Shown one piece after another: positions 51,965-60,406 of a stretch of 64,000 nucleotides of DNA. Origin of the DNA: Chitinispirillaceae bacterium (GTDB taxonomy: Bacteria; Fibrobacterota; Chitinivibrionia; Chitinivibrionales; Chitinispirillaceae); contig JAFGDP010000012.1 of NCBI GenBank assembly GCA_016932075.1, forward strand, positions 1-64,000. Reading direction: 5' to 3'. The first letter of the stretch is position 1. Each line of letters begins with the position of its first letter. Made by a program: the position numbers and the translations under genes. A model generated the notes under the pieces. That model saw only the letters and a list, made by a program, of their open reading frames with translations. It did not search any database and had not been told where the DNA came from.

Positions 51965-52801
51965 CTATTGTTTCTTTTCAGCGTTTAATGTCGTGACAGT
52001 AATATCAAAACTCGACATGCCGGGAAGCGAATAGTAGGAAGAATACCCGTCCTTGAGCTTCTTCAACGCGGTCGGTTCGCCAAGCGCGTCCCGTATGGAT
52101 GTAAAATACTCCTTCATGGTGCGCAGCGCGACTTTGCCTGACTTTTGCCCGTGGCCCGGCACAACGGTTTTTATATCAAACAGTGCCGGCAGCGTGTCCA
52201 GCACAGCAATCCAGGCACCGACGCTTGTCCCCTTTTCCGGAAATAGTGCGGGATGCATATCAACAAAAACAAGATCCCCGGTCATGAGCAGTTTTCTGTT
52301 TTTCAGATACACCACGCAATCGTTCCAGGAATGCGCCGGCCCCATGTTCCGTATACGCACCATCTCGTCGTCAAAATACACATGCTTTTCCCTGCCCGGC
52401 TCTATGGTCTCTTCAGGATATGAAGCGTCACCGGCAAGCTGTTCCCACTGCTCCCTGGTATAGCTGCCCGCAATGAGCTGCGTTCCCGGAAAAATACTGT
52501 TTCCGCCGGAATGGTCCTTGTGCGCGTGCGTATTGACCACCATGACCACTTCCGCCTTTATCATCGTACGCAATTTTTTGGCCGCCCGGCCCATCTTGGT
52601 GTCGACCAGCAGCGCCTTGGTCCCGTCCCGCGTGGTCAGTACCAGAGAATTCCCGCCGCCGCCCGTATACAGCCTACACTGTTGATCAATGACCTCCTCG
52701 GTAACGTCCATGTACCTGAAATAGCCGATAGCGATAAACATGACGCACAAAAGAATAATGCCTAATATGACAGAACCGGAAATGATTAGGATTTTTTTCA
52801 C
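51965..52801 (-). CDS. Metallo-beta-lactamase-fold hydrolase, membrane anchored
   Basis: A 278-residue protein. An N-terminal span (ILIISGSVILGIILLCVMFIAIGYF) is followed by the MBL domain with the zinc motif HAHKDH (92-97), the third His in GPAHSWNDC, Asp in LLMTGDLVF, and H in VVPGHGQK. So all metal ligands are present. The C-terminal 70 residues (SIRDALGEP...YYSLPG) are seen in secreted relatives. The substrate is unknown; a beta-lactam, thioester or sulphur compound is possible. It lies between the ABC operon and tpx with short gaps and might belong to the same transcription unit. Confidence 0.83.
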   Translation of the reverse strand: MKKILIISGSVILGIILLCVMFIAIGYFRYMDVTEEVIDQQCRLYTGGGGNSLVLTTRDGTKALLVDTKMGRAAKKLRTMIKAEVVMVVNTHAHKDHSGGNSIFPGTQLIAGSYTREQWEQLAGDASYPEETIEPGREKHVYFDDEMVRIRNMGPAHSWNDCVVYLKNRKLLMTGDLVFVDMHPALFPEKGTSVGAWIAVLDTLPALFDIKTVVPGHGQKSGKVALRTMKEYFTSIRDALGEPTALKKLKDGYSSYYSLPGMSSFDITVTTLNAEKKQ

Positions 52802-52831
52802 AAAAACCTCATGTGAATATCAGGTGCTTTG

Positions 52832-54322
52832 TTACGACAAATAGTACACCTTGTCCTCATCCACGAGCGCGTCAAAGATCTCTTCATTGTGCGAGATCAT
52901 GAGGAGTGCGCTGCCGGCCTTTCTTTTTTCTTCGAGCATGTCGATGATCTTGCGCACGCTCTCGAAATCCAGCCCGTTGAGCGGCTCGTCAAGGATGATC
53001 AGGTCAGGATGCATGACCATGGTACGTAGAAGATTGAGCCGCTGCTTCTGGCCGCCGCTCATGAACTTCACCTTTTTGGCGAGGAACGCATCGGTCACGC
53101 CGTCCTCGAACAGCTCGGCGAGAGTACGGTGAAGGTCCTGTTTCGAGAGTTTTTTCTGCAGGGGCAGCCCTTTGAACGATTCCGCCACGGTCGCCTGAAG
53201 GTCGAGCGCTTCGTCCGCGTGCTGGAACACCATGCCCGCGCGCCTGCCCCAGATCTCCTTTTCGAACACCCGGGGCGACGTTCTTTCAGTGATTGTTTTC
53301 CCACAGAGGGTCATTTTGAACCGGTCCGGGTGGTACAGGCCCATGATGATCTTTGCCAATGTCGTTTTGCCAACGCCGCTCGGCGCTTTCACGTACGCCA
53401 TCTCGCCCGCGCGGATCACGAGCCCGGTCTCCCGACTCCGGGCCGGATCGCTGTACAGGCGGTGCTCCTTGCCGAAAATGGCGAACGATGACGACGTCTC
53501 AAGCACCGGATCCCCGGCGACCAGCGGCGCCTTCGTTGCGCCGGTTTTTTTAAGCCAGGAAAGATAATCATCAGGCGAAAAATCCCGCAATCGCACGCTT
53601 CCCTCGCCGGTCCGCACGAGCTCCTTGTAATGGACCCGCGACAAAAGATCCTTGTACCGGTTCTGCACCTCGCTTATGATCGAGTAGTCGTGCGTGATGA
53701 TCATTGCGGTGAACGGATGCTTTTTGTATTCCTCGAACAGAAATTCGAGGAACAGGTTCCGGTAATTATTGTCAAGGCTGCCCGTAGGCTCGTCGAAAAC
53801 AAAAAACGCGGGCAGTGCCAATGACGACTTTGCTAGCAGCGCGATTTTTTTAAAGGCCATTGCCAGGAGCACGCGCTGTTTCTCTCCTCCCGAGGGCCGG
53901 TACGGCTTGGGATACACGTCAATGACGCTTTTCAGCCGCGAGGCGTCCGCTGTTTTCCAGAGCCGGGCAAGGATGTCGCTCTCCTTGTCAGTACCCGTTA
54001 TACTGCCTTCGCGGAGCTGCTCGGTTATGCGCATGAGCGGGTGCAGGTGCGTGGACGGCTCCTGAAACACGAAAAAACCGGACTGTTTGATCGCCCTTGT
54101 CTGCGCGGCGTTCAGGAAGTCACGGTACGGCTTGTTGTCAACCGCAATGGCGAGCTCGTCAGGGTCGAGCAGGCCGTAGAGCGCCTTGCAGAGCATTGAT
54201 TTGCCGATGCCGGATTCGCCGAACAGAAACGTGATCTCATTGCCGGTATAGGAAAACCGGTCGATCTGGACGATCGTCCTGTTGTTCGAGCCGATGCGTA
54301 TCGCGTGCTCAACGTTTTTCAC
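52832..54322 (-). CDS. Double ABC ATPase (two fused nucleotide-binding domains)
   Basis: A 496-residue protein with two ATPase halves. First half: Walker A GESGIGKS (35-42), signature PSGGEKQRVLLAMAF, Walker B FFVFDEPTGSLD, H-loop ITHD. Second half: Walker A APSGVGKTT, QATVAESF region, signature MSGGQKQRLNLLRTM, Walker B LIILDEPLNGLD, H-loop ISHN. The halves correspond to DppD and DppF, which are normally separate, and here drive two permeases encoded upstream. The first half is clearly diverged in the Q-loop (FQEPSTHLHPLMRI, as in Dpp-type). The start overlaps the second permease by 4 nt. Confidence 0.85.
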   Translation of the reverse strand: MKNVEHAIRIGSNNRTIVQIDRFSYTGNEITFLFGESGIGKSMLCKALYGLLDPDELAIAVDNKPYRDFLNAAQTRAIKQSGFFVFQEPSTHLHPLMRITEQLREGSITGTDKESDILARLWKTADASRLKSVIDVYPKPYRPSGGEKQRVLLAMAFKKIALLAKSSLALPAFFVFDEPTGSLDNNYRNLFLEFLFEEYKKHPFTAMIITHDYSIISEVQNRYKDLLSRVHYKELVRTGEGSVRLRDFSPDDYLSWLKKTGATKAPLVAGDPVLETSSSFAIFGKEHRLYSDPARSRETGLVIRAGEMAYVKAPSGVGKTTLAKIIMGLYHPDRFKMTLCGKTITERTSPRVFEKEIWGRRAGMVFQHADEALDLQATVAESFKGLPLQKKLSKQDLHRTLAELFEDGVTDAFLAKKVKFMSGGQKQRLNLLRTMVMHPDLIILDEPLNGLDFESVRKIIDMLEEKRKAGSALLMISHNEEIFDALVDEDKVYYLS

Positions 54323-55164
54323 AACCGGTGCCTTTCCGCATACCCGTTGGCAATATGGTAGATGCTCACGAGTGAAAACACGATGAGAAACGCCACGGTC
54401 ATGCCCTGCAGGTGCTGAAAAAAGAGCTGGCTCGCGTAATCAGGATGCGTAAGGGTATACCCGATTGCCAAAATGTCCTGCTTGCTGTCGATCTTGGCGA
54501 GCAGGCTGCCGAGCGTGGCAGACAACGTAACCTGGTTCACATCGGTGGAAAGGCCCACGGAGATTATGAAATCGACGCTGCACTGCAGAAAAACCGCATA
54601 CCCGAGCACCGCGATCAGCTTGTTCTGAATGTGCAGGCGGCTGTTTTTCCACAGGATATCGAAATTGACGATCCGTCGGTCGGGAATGCCGCACACGCGC
54701 ATAGCGCTGTAAAAATCGAGTTTCATGAAGTGGTCGATACGGTCGCGCATAAGGTCGACCAGTTCCAGGAAAATAAAAACACTCATACTGAACGACATGA
54801 TCACGAAAATCAAGACCTTTGACGTGACGATCCCGTTCTGCACAAGGATGGTGACCCCGACATAGGCGAACAGGATGCCGACGATCTGGGGAACGCTGCG
54901 GATCAGGTTCAGGAAAAAAGTCACGAAAAGATAGGCTGCCCGGTTCGAACGCTCCTTGAGCGAGTGGAGTGCGATCGTGGTCATCCACCCGAGCGCGAGC
55001 GTGAATCCCACCACCAGCACCGCGATGATGAACGTGTTGGCAAATCCCTCGGCCACCTTGAGAAGGGCCGGCTTGTTCAGGTAGAGAATATCCCATATCC
55101 AGACAAGTGCGGACCCGAGGATCCAGAAGAATATCCAGCGCGTGTCTTTATGCCTTGTTCTCAT
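54319..55164 (-). CDS. DppC/OppC-like ABC permease, divergent
   Basis: A 281-residue inner-membrane permease with about six spans. The coupling EAA-like loop is DFYSAMRVCGIPDRRIVNF, compare EAARALGxSDxRI in OppC. The cytoplasmic N-terminal helix and FLNLIRSVPQIVGILFAYVG fit the binding-protein-dependent permease fold. It overlaps the preceding permease by 17 nt and the following double ATPase by 4 nt. No periplasmic binding protein is encoded nearby. Confidence 0.75.
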   Translation of the reverse strand: MRTRHKDTRWIFFWILGSALVWIWDILYLNKPALLKVAEGFANTFIIAVLVVGFTLALGWMTTIALHSLKERSNRAAYLFVTFFLNLIRSVPQIVGILFAYVGVTILVQNGIVTSKVLIFVIMSFSMSVFIFLELVDLMRDRIDHFMKLDFYSAMRVCGIPDRRIVNFDILWKNSRLHIQNKLIAVLGYAVFLQCSVDFIISVGLSTDVNQVTLSATLGSLLAKIDSKQDILAIGYTLTHPDYASQLFFQHLQGMTVAFLIVFSLVSIYHIANGYAERHRL

Positions 55165-56215
55165 ACTTCATCGCTTCCCGGTGCGCCAGCACGTCGGCGA
55201 ACAGTTCGGTCATTTTCACGGTATAAAATATGAACAGAATGATCACGATCACGATCGAATAGTTTTTGTACAGGAGCTGCCGCAGCATCTCATAGTTGAG
55301 ATGACCGTGAATATTGAGCGCCATCTCAATGATGATGAGGCCGGTAATGAGAAACGACGCCTGCTCCTTGATGGTGGAAAGATACTGGAACCGCGCGTTC
55401 CTGAATATGTGGTCGAGCACATGACCCTTGAATTTCTTGACCGGGCTGAGGATGGACGAAAATGAAATGCCGTCTTTTGCATGGAACCGGTATGAGGCGT
55501 GCAGGTTCTTGACGACCGCGGTCTCAACATACCCTTTGCGGCTCTCGGCGACCAGGAACGCGTAAAACTTGTTCGCATAGGTGATGAGCACGCCGTTCGA
55601 GACCACGCCCAGAAGCACCATGAAAATGGCGGTATCGGTATTGAACTCGGTGCGTATGGAATAGGCGATCACATAGGCCGGGCAGAAGAGCAGCATGGTG
55701 CACAGACCCATGAAAAAAGCGGCGAGCGCCCGCAGCATCGCGCTGCCGGGATGAGGCGCCGGAAACTGGCTGAGCCGCTTTTTATACACGAACCTGAACA
55801 CGCCCAGGGTCTGCACGCCGTAATAGGTCAGGACCATGACCAGAAGGTAGATAAGAAGAAATTTCGCGTACATGCCCATGACCTCCATGAGGCGAGTCAG
55901 CGTCAGCTTTTCAGATACTTTCGTATTGAGCAGCCTGCTGCTGAACTCTCTCTGTTTATGGCCCACAATCGCGTTAAACAGGGAGTCGTTCCGGTCGTAT
56001 TTGCCCGGATAAAAAATATTGATGGCATCCTTGAGGAGCGCGCGTTCGAAGGCACTGTTAAAATCGATAAACGACAGGTCGCCAAACCTGCCCATTTCAG
56101 CTTTCTGTTTTGCCTGGCTTGCCCTTGCCAGGGAATCGGCCAGGCCGAGGGCGAGCAGAAGTACGATGGTGACAACGATCATGCCGGCGATATGCTCGAA
56201 AAGTCGGGATTTCAT
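55148..56215 (-). CDS. DppB/OppB-like ABC permease, divergent, with large loop
   Basis: A 355-residue permease, first gene of the operon. Span 1 (HIAGMIVVTIVLLLALGLAD) is followed by a roughly 90-residue periplasmic loop (AERALLKDAINIFYPG-like and FNAIVGHKQREFSS), then four or five spans and the coupling loop YVETAVVKNLHASYRF, as DYVRTARAKGL in OppB. It ends in a basic tail. A large periplasmic domain in the first loop is also present in true OppB proteins, but the sequence here is not close. The operon has two permeases and one double ATPase. Confidence 0.72.
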   Translation of the reverse strand: MKSRLFEHIAGMIVVTIVLLLALGLADSLARASQAKQKAEMGRFGDLSFIDFNSAFERALLKDAINIFYPGKYDRNDSLFNAIVGHKQREFSSRLLNTKVSEKLTLTRLMEVMGMYAKFLLIYLLVMVLTYYGVQTLGVFRFVYKKRLSQFPAPHPGSAMLRALAAFFMGLCTMLLFCPAYVIAYSIRTEFNTDTAIFMVLLGVVSNGVLITYANKFYAFLVAESRKGYVETAVVKNLHASYRFHAKDGISFSSILSPVKKFKGHVLDHIFRNARFQYLSTIKEQASFLITGLIIIEMALNIHGHLNYEMLRQLLYKNYSIVIVIILFIFYTVKMTELFADVLAHREAMKYENKA

Positions 56216-56307
56216 GCTTGGAAAAATATAGTAATTGCAGGCCGGTTGGGGTCGCTGTTTTCCGATTAGGCGTTATTTTACTTTTCCAGCTATCATTGCC
56301 GATTTTA

Positions 56308-56751
56308 TTATGATCTTCCCTTTCCTGCCTCTCTATTGTCGGGGTCGGTATCGCTATCGGTATCGTAAGGGTTAGTATGATACTCCTCAATTTCCTCACG
56401 AACAACATAACCACGTCCTCCGAGCTTTGTCAGCATGGCCACAATCCGGTCAAGCAGCGCTTTGAAATTTACATTTTCCCCGGATGATAAAGCGCCACAC
56501 ACATGCAATACATCCTGTACAGCACTGCATTCCAGTGCAGATCCGCGCGCGATCTCAAAATAGCGTCTTCGATCTCCATCTGTCGCCTTTCCATTTCCTT
56601 CTGCAATATTAAACGGAATAGCCTGTGAAGCCCGAATAAGTTGGTCCTTCGCATGTCTATGGCCTTTAAGGTTTTCACAAAATCGATATACCAAACCTAC
56701 GTACTGGATCGCTGCATGATAAACGTCAAGTTTTTCATGACCGAAACTCAT
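56308..56751 (-). CDS. Four-helix-bundle protein of the 23S rRNA intervening-sequence (IVP) family
   Basis: A 147-residue protein: helix 1 HEKLDVYHAAIQYVGLVYRFCENLKG, helix 2 QLIRASQAIPFNIAEGNGKAT, helix 3 RRRYFEIARGSALECSAVQDVLHVCGAL, helix 4 ALLDRIVAMLTKLGG. The LxVY, IRAS-x-IPxNIAEG and FFEIARGSxxE motifs identify the family. Many members are encoded within 23S rRNA introns; others stand alone, as here. The last 15 residues (YDTDSDTDPDNRE) are encoded by the left inverted repeat, so the gene's end runs into the repeat. Function unknown; the family may be tied to mobile or repeat DNA. Confidence 0.9.
   Translation of the reverse strand: MSFGHEKLDVYHAAIQYVGLVYRFCENLKGHRHAKDQLIRASQAIPFNIAEGNGKATDGDRRRYFEIARGSALECSAVQDVLHVCGALSSGENVNFKALLDRIVAMLTKLGGRGYVVREEIEEYHTNPYDTDSDTDPDNREAGKGRS
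56345..56360. repeat. Left inverted repeat flanking the four-helix-bundle gene
   Basis: TCGGTATCGCTATCGG lies inside the 3' end of the gene and is followed by another TATCG. Its first 15 bases are the exact reverse complement of 56788-56802. Confidence 0.8.
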
Positions 56752-56787
56752 AATGATCCTTTCTGTTTTAAAATAAACTATCGATTG

Positions 56788-56802
56788 CGATAGCGATACC
56801 GA
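56788..56802. repeat. Right inverted repeat flanking the four-helix-bundle gene
   Basis: CGATAGCGATACCGA lies about 40 nt upstream of the gene's start (minus strand) and matches the left copy at 15 of 15 positions. The surroundings (TATCGATTGCGATAG) continue the GATAxCG theme less exactly. Confidence 0.8.
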
Positions 56803-56841
56803 TCCCGTAACTACTATTCTCTCTCATATGCCATTTCAGTC

Positions 56842-57231
56842 TCAAGAAAATATTCTTATTCTCCGCTCCTTCACCCTTTTAACATAATCACTGTCACTGA
56901 TCCTGCTGTGCTCCTCAAGCCAGCCAGTCAAAAAAATGCGCACCGCCGCGGGATCGAGCCGGCTGTTTTCAAAATCATCCAGAAACGCGATAAAACGGTT
57001 GCCGGCCTGCTCATGGTCAGCCTGGTGCATGGCGAACCCCTCATACCCGTACATGCGCATCAGATGCACTTCGCAGGAGAAGTGAAATAACAGGTAGCGT
57101 TCAATCTCCGTCAGCAAATGCTTTAATGTAGCGTGATCCGTGGAAGCCGGTTCGATCCTGTCGAACAGCGAATAAAGGTAATCGTGCTGGGCGTCCATTT
57201 CCGGGAGGTCGAGGATGGAGTGGTCGTTCAT
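56842..57231 (-). CDS. Bacteriohemerythrin
   Basis: A 129-residue oxygen-binding di-iron protein of four helices. The iron ligands are recognisable: H16 in MDAQHDYLY, the HF-x3-E pair (LLFHFSCEVHLM), the H-x3-H pair (FAMHQADHEQ), and the C-terminal WLEEHSRISDSDYVK with its His and Asp. Free-standing bacterial hemerythrins store or sense oxygen and often occur in motile or microaerophilic bacteria. Its end lies 40 bp from the right inverted repeat of the IVP gene. No neighbouring oxygen-dependent enzyme is seen. Confidence 0.92.
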   Translation of the reverse strand: MNDHSILDLPEMDAQHDYLYSLFDRIEPASTDHATLKHLLTEIERYLLFHFSCEVHLMRMYGYEGFAMHQADHEQAGNRFIAFLDDFENSRLDPAAVRIFLTGWLEEHSRISDSDYVKRVKERRIRIFS

Positions 57232-57354
57232 AGGGCCTGCATATCGTGGCTTGAAAAACGGAAAGGATAGTGACTGATTATTGAGAAAATAATTATCCTC
57301 ATTAATGCAGCTACAACGTATAATCAGGATAGAAAAACCACAAGGGGGGATTTC

Positions 57355-58017
57355 ATGAAAATTGCCCGTTTGATTCTTCTGGTTTGCGCATTCAGTGCAA
57401 CATCATTTGCCGGACTGCGGGTATCACTCGATCTCGGCGGATCGTCATCCTATCTAGCCTATGAATTCCATGACACTTCTCAGATAGAGGTCGATAGCCG
57501 GGAGTGGGTCAACTCAGTGGTATGGGGCGCACATTTTGATGTTTCCACGAAAGACATATTCGGCCTGTCCGTTGGCATTCTACTGGAGGATAAAGGAAGT
57601 ATCTTAAAAGGAAACGCGAGTATCTTCGACGGAGAATACAAATTCGAGTATAGATTCCTGCAGATCCCTGTGCACGGAAAATTCATTATACCGCTTCTTG
57701 TACCAGGAAGTATAACATTAGCTGCAGGTCCTGAATTTGGTTTTGTTCTTGATCGCTCCTGGGTTGTCAAATTGGGTAATTTAGTAATTGAACCTGATTG
57801 GGAAGACTACTGCTCTGATATGGATTTCGGCATTAGTGGCAGGCTTGCGTATGAGGCGCCAATAGGAAGATATTTAGGATTTCAAGCGTGGGGTGCTTAT
57901 TATTATGGTCTGGTAGACCTGTTTAAAAGCGATGATCCTGCTTTGGAAGATTTCGATATTTTCAACAGAACGATTACTTTCGGAGCTTCTATCTATATCT
58001 TGCTCATGGAATTCTAA
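57355..58017 (+). CDS. Outer-membrane beta-barrel protein (PorT/OMP_b-brl type)
   Basis: A 220-residue exported protein. A signal peptide (IARLILLVCAFSATSFA) is followed by eight to ten amphipathic strands, e.g. LRVSLDLGGSSSYLAY, WGAHFDVSTKDIFGLSVGILLEDKG, FEYRFLQIPVHGKFIIPLL, SITLAAGPEFGFVLD, and the aromatic final strand TFGASIYILLMEF. The IPVHGKF and GPEFGFVL positions match the PorT-like family of FCB bacteria. AAGGGGGG precedes the ATG and TATAAT lies about 35 nt upstream of the start. Role unknown. Confidence 0.8.
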   Translation: MKIARLILLVCAFSATSFAGLRVSLDLGGSSSYLAYEFHDTSQIEVDSREWVNSVVWGAHFDVSTKDIFGLSVGILLEDKGSILKGNASIFDGEYKFEYRFLQIPVHGKFIIPLLVPGSITLAAGPEFGFVLDRSWVVKLGNLVIEPDWEDYCSDMDFGISGRLAYEAPIGRYLGFQAWGAYYYGLVDLFKSDDPALEDFDIFNRTITFGASIYILLMEF

Positions 58018-58098
58018 TACAAATTCCTTTTTTTCGGTAGTACCTTTGCAGGATGGAACTATACCGATTCCAAAACAAGCATGTTTAAAGAAGAGGTT

Positions 58099-59442
58099 TC
58101 ACGGCAGAAAAATCCTCTTTTCGATAACCCTATTATTACGAACTTCGATCACCACTCCTCGTTTCATACCAGGTCTGATCCTCGCACCGCTGAGCGAATA
58201 GCAGTGGTCGGTACGGCGCTCCAATGCACCTGTTTTGACACCAAACCCTCGCGCGGGCCTGTGCCGCTTGATCGACGCAACGGTGCTGATTTTATACAGG
58301 TGCACGCCGTACCCGTCAAAGCGGTCGCCAAACCAATCGGTCGCGCTTCCAATACTTATGCCGATTGTTCTTCCCTCGTCAAGAACCGTCACGCCGGTGG
58401 CGCCGAGCAGACTGGAAATGCCGAACCGCGCAGTGGTGGTATCGTTGCGCATGGCTGCGGCAAAAATATACAGGGAACCTCCATGATTTTTGGCCATGAT
58501 ATCCACGGGTACGGATGGATTTGATGAGGTGACCGTGACATCTGGTTCGGTCGCGGTGCTGTTGAGCACGGGCGCGAGCGTGTCGATGCGGCGGTTGATT
58601 GCCGTTATCGCGGTCCGCATGGCAGCGTCCTGCAGCCAGGCCGCTTCCCGGAACGTACCATACCATGAATGACAAAAGTAGCCGAACCCCCGGGCGCCAT
58701 GAATCAACGCCATCCAGACTTCGCTCTTCATCTGCGCAGGCGTTGGAACCACCGACGACGATGAATCGATGCGCGTGCACTCGATCCAGCACCAGACCGG
58801 TTTTGCATTGTTTGACCACCTGCACAAACTATCAATGCCCTTTGGAACGTACCAGAGATTGCCTCGCACCTCGTCATAGCTGCTGTTGACCGGGTAGATA
58901 TCGTATGACGCGATGTCGCACCCCTGCAAATAGCCGGGATACATGTCGGTCCGGCCGGTACAGGTACCGCGTCCGATCCAAGTCGTATACGACACTCCCT
59001 GGCCAAGGTTGAGGTAGACCGGCCGGGCTGAATCGCGCGCTTTCCAGCGCGCAAAGCGGCCAATGATGGTATCCGGCGCAATACAGGGATCATAGCCGCT
59101 GCCGTTCCACTGGGCATTGTCCGGTTCATCGCCGTGCATCCACCCGGCAATGACGTCGCCATAAGTCGCAAGATTATCAAGAGCGTAGGAGTTCTGGTCG
59201 CAGATCACGGGCATGCCCGCGGTTTTCAGATCGCTCAACTGCTGCTGTGTCGGCCCTTCCCACAGGCCGACGTACAGGTTGATACCGGTCGCTTTATACG
59301 CTGCAGCGTTCGACGGGCTCTGCAGCCAGACCGCTATAGGAAAAAAATTGGAGTCGGCAGAAAAACCGGCAGAGGTAAAAATTCCTGCTGATGCAGAAAG
59401 GCATGTGCTCAGTAGAACAATTACAAACATGGATTTTGCCAT
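58099..59442 (-). CDS. Secreted TIM-barrel glycosidase-like protein with C-terminal sorting module
   Basis: A 447-residue exported protein with a signal peptide (MFVIVLLSTCLSASAG). The TIM-barrel pattern includes FFPIAVWLQSPSNAAAYKATGINLYVGLW (strand 1, as in GH42/GH-A beta-galactosidase-like proteins), GDVIAGWMHGDEPDN with candidate acid/base E106, SYDIYPVNSS, and WCWIECTR with candidate nucleophile E221. A beta-sandwich domain and the C-terminal module (CYSLSGARIRPGMKRGVVIEV) follow. Clan GH-A is likely but the family cannot be fixed. It is convergent with the PorT-like gene. Confidence 0.7.
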   Translation of the reverse strand: MAKSMFVIVLLSTCLSASAGIFTSAGFSADSNFFPIAVWLQSPSNAAAYKATGINLYVGLWEGPTQQQLSDLKTAGMPVICDQNSYALDNLATYGDVIAGWMHGDEPDNAQWNGSGYDPCIAPDTIIGRFARWKARDSARPVYLNLGQGVSYTTWIGRGTCTGRTDMYPGYLQGCDIASYDIYPVNSSYDEVRGNLWYVPKGIDSLCRWSNNAKPVWCWIECTRIDSSSSVVPTPAQMKSEVWMALIHGARGFGYFCHSWYGTFREAAWLQDAAMRTAITAINRRIDTLAPVLNSTATEPDVTVTSSNPSVPVDIMAKNHGGSLYIFAAAMRNDTTTARFGISSLLGATGVTVLDEGRTIGISIGSATDWFGDRFDGYGVHLYKISTVASIKRHRPARGFGVKTGALERRTDHCYSLSGARIRPGMKRGVVIEVRNNRVIEKRIFLP

Positions 59443-59516
59443 GATTCCTCCTCCTGAAAAAGATTATAACACCGGTATATACGTTATGGTACTGTCCGAT
59501 TGTTGCGTCACGTCTA

Positions 59517-60007
59517 TTAAAATCGGCCGGCCCATACCCTCTGTTTATCATCAATGATAACGGATTTTACACATGTGCCCTGTAATTCTGCCGGTTTCGC
59601 CTGATCAGACCCTTCCGGCACCAGGAACACCCCTTTCTGTGTTCCTAGAATCAGATTCCCGCTTGCATCTTTGGCAACAGCCCAGAGAAAATTATCCTTC
59701 AAGCGTATTTCCGAAAGATGACAGCACCCATTTCGTATGATCCTGCCAGAATGGAGCGGTCTGCCATGAAAACAAATGATCTGAATGGCGCGTTCCGATA
59801 AGCGGCAACAGGCAAAAACGACAAAGGATCTTCAGGATGCATCCTGAAAATACCGTTTCTGCGTGTGGAAACATACAAAGAGTCGTTATGCTGGATGATA
59901 CCGTACACCTGATCACAGGGAGGTGAATGTATCGTAATGGCAGACTCTTTTACACAATCGGTTGTAAGGCAGATCAGGATGACCAGATAGGCAGGAACCG
60001 TCCGCAT
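59517..60007 (-). pseudogene. Frameshifted and truncated sensor-propeller protein
   Basis: Two frames read one after the other. The 5' part (60007-59699) has a signal-like N-terminus and propeller strands (DQVYGIIQHNDSLYVSTRRNGIFRM; GSYEMGAVIFRKYA) and stops. After a one-base shift at the 'AAATACGCTTGAAGG' junction near 59702, the strands continue (LKDNFLWAVAKDASGNLILGTQKGVFLV; VIIDDKQRVWAGRF) until a stop at 59517. This matches the two-component-regulator propeller repeat (W-x-GT-x-GL). The full protein would be much longer, so it is truncated at the 3' end as well. The frameshift could also be a sequencing error. Confidence 0.65.
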
Positions 60008-60406
60008 GGGAGTAAAATACAGGGTCAGCGAGCAACAGTGGTAAAAATCATTTCCATTATCAGGGCAGACGCATGATGAATCCGCCGATCTATCCGGAAC
60101 AAAGCGGTCGTCCGTTTCAAATTATATGCATGCCGTTATCTTCTTGTTATTTAATAATATAATGAATTTTATTAAAGCTGATTATACTGGCGGGTTAGCG
60201 CAAACTCATTGCAAAGACACTATCTGATTCACAAATTACGCACAGGAAATCAGGTGCCCTATTTGTGAACAAAGCAACGAAAAAAAAGAGATTGGGGCCC
60301 GCACGTCCCGTAGCAGAAAAAAACAACCCGTTGGGTCTGGATTTTTATATCTGGCAGCATGGAATCGAAATCCATATCAGTGTCGATATAGAAATCGGAA
60401 TCGATG
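60008..60406. other. Gene-free region with low-complexity TCGAAATC/GATATCG stretch
   Basis: No gene is seen. From 60361 to 60406 the sequence is a run of GAATCG, GAAATC, GTCGATATAG and GAATCGATG units directly before the GT22 stop codon. It resembles, in base pattern, the repeats that flank the four-helix-bundle gene, without the exact match. The rest is AT-rich. Confidence 0.5.
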
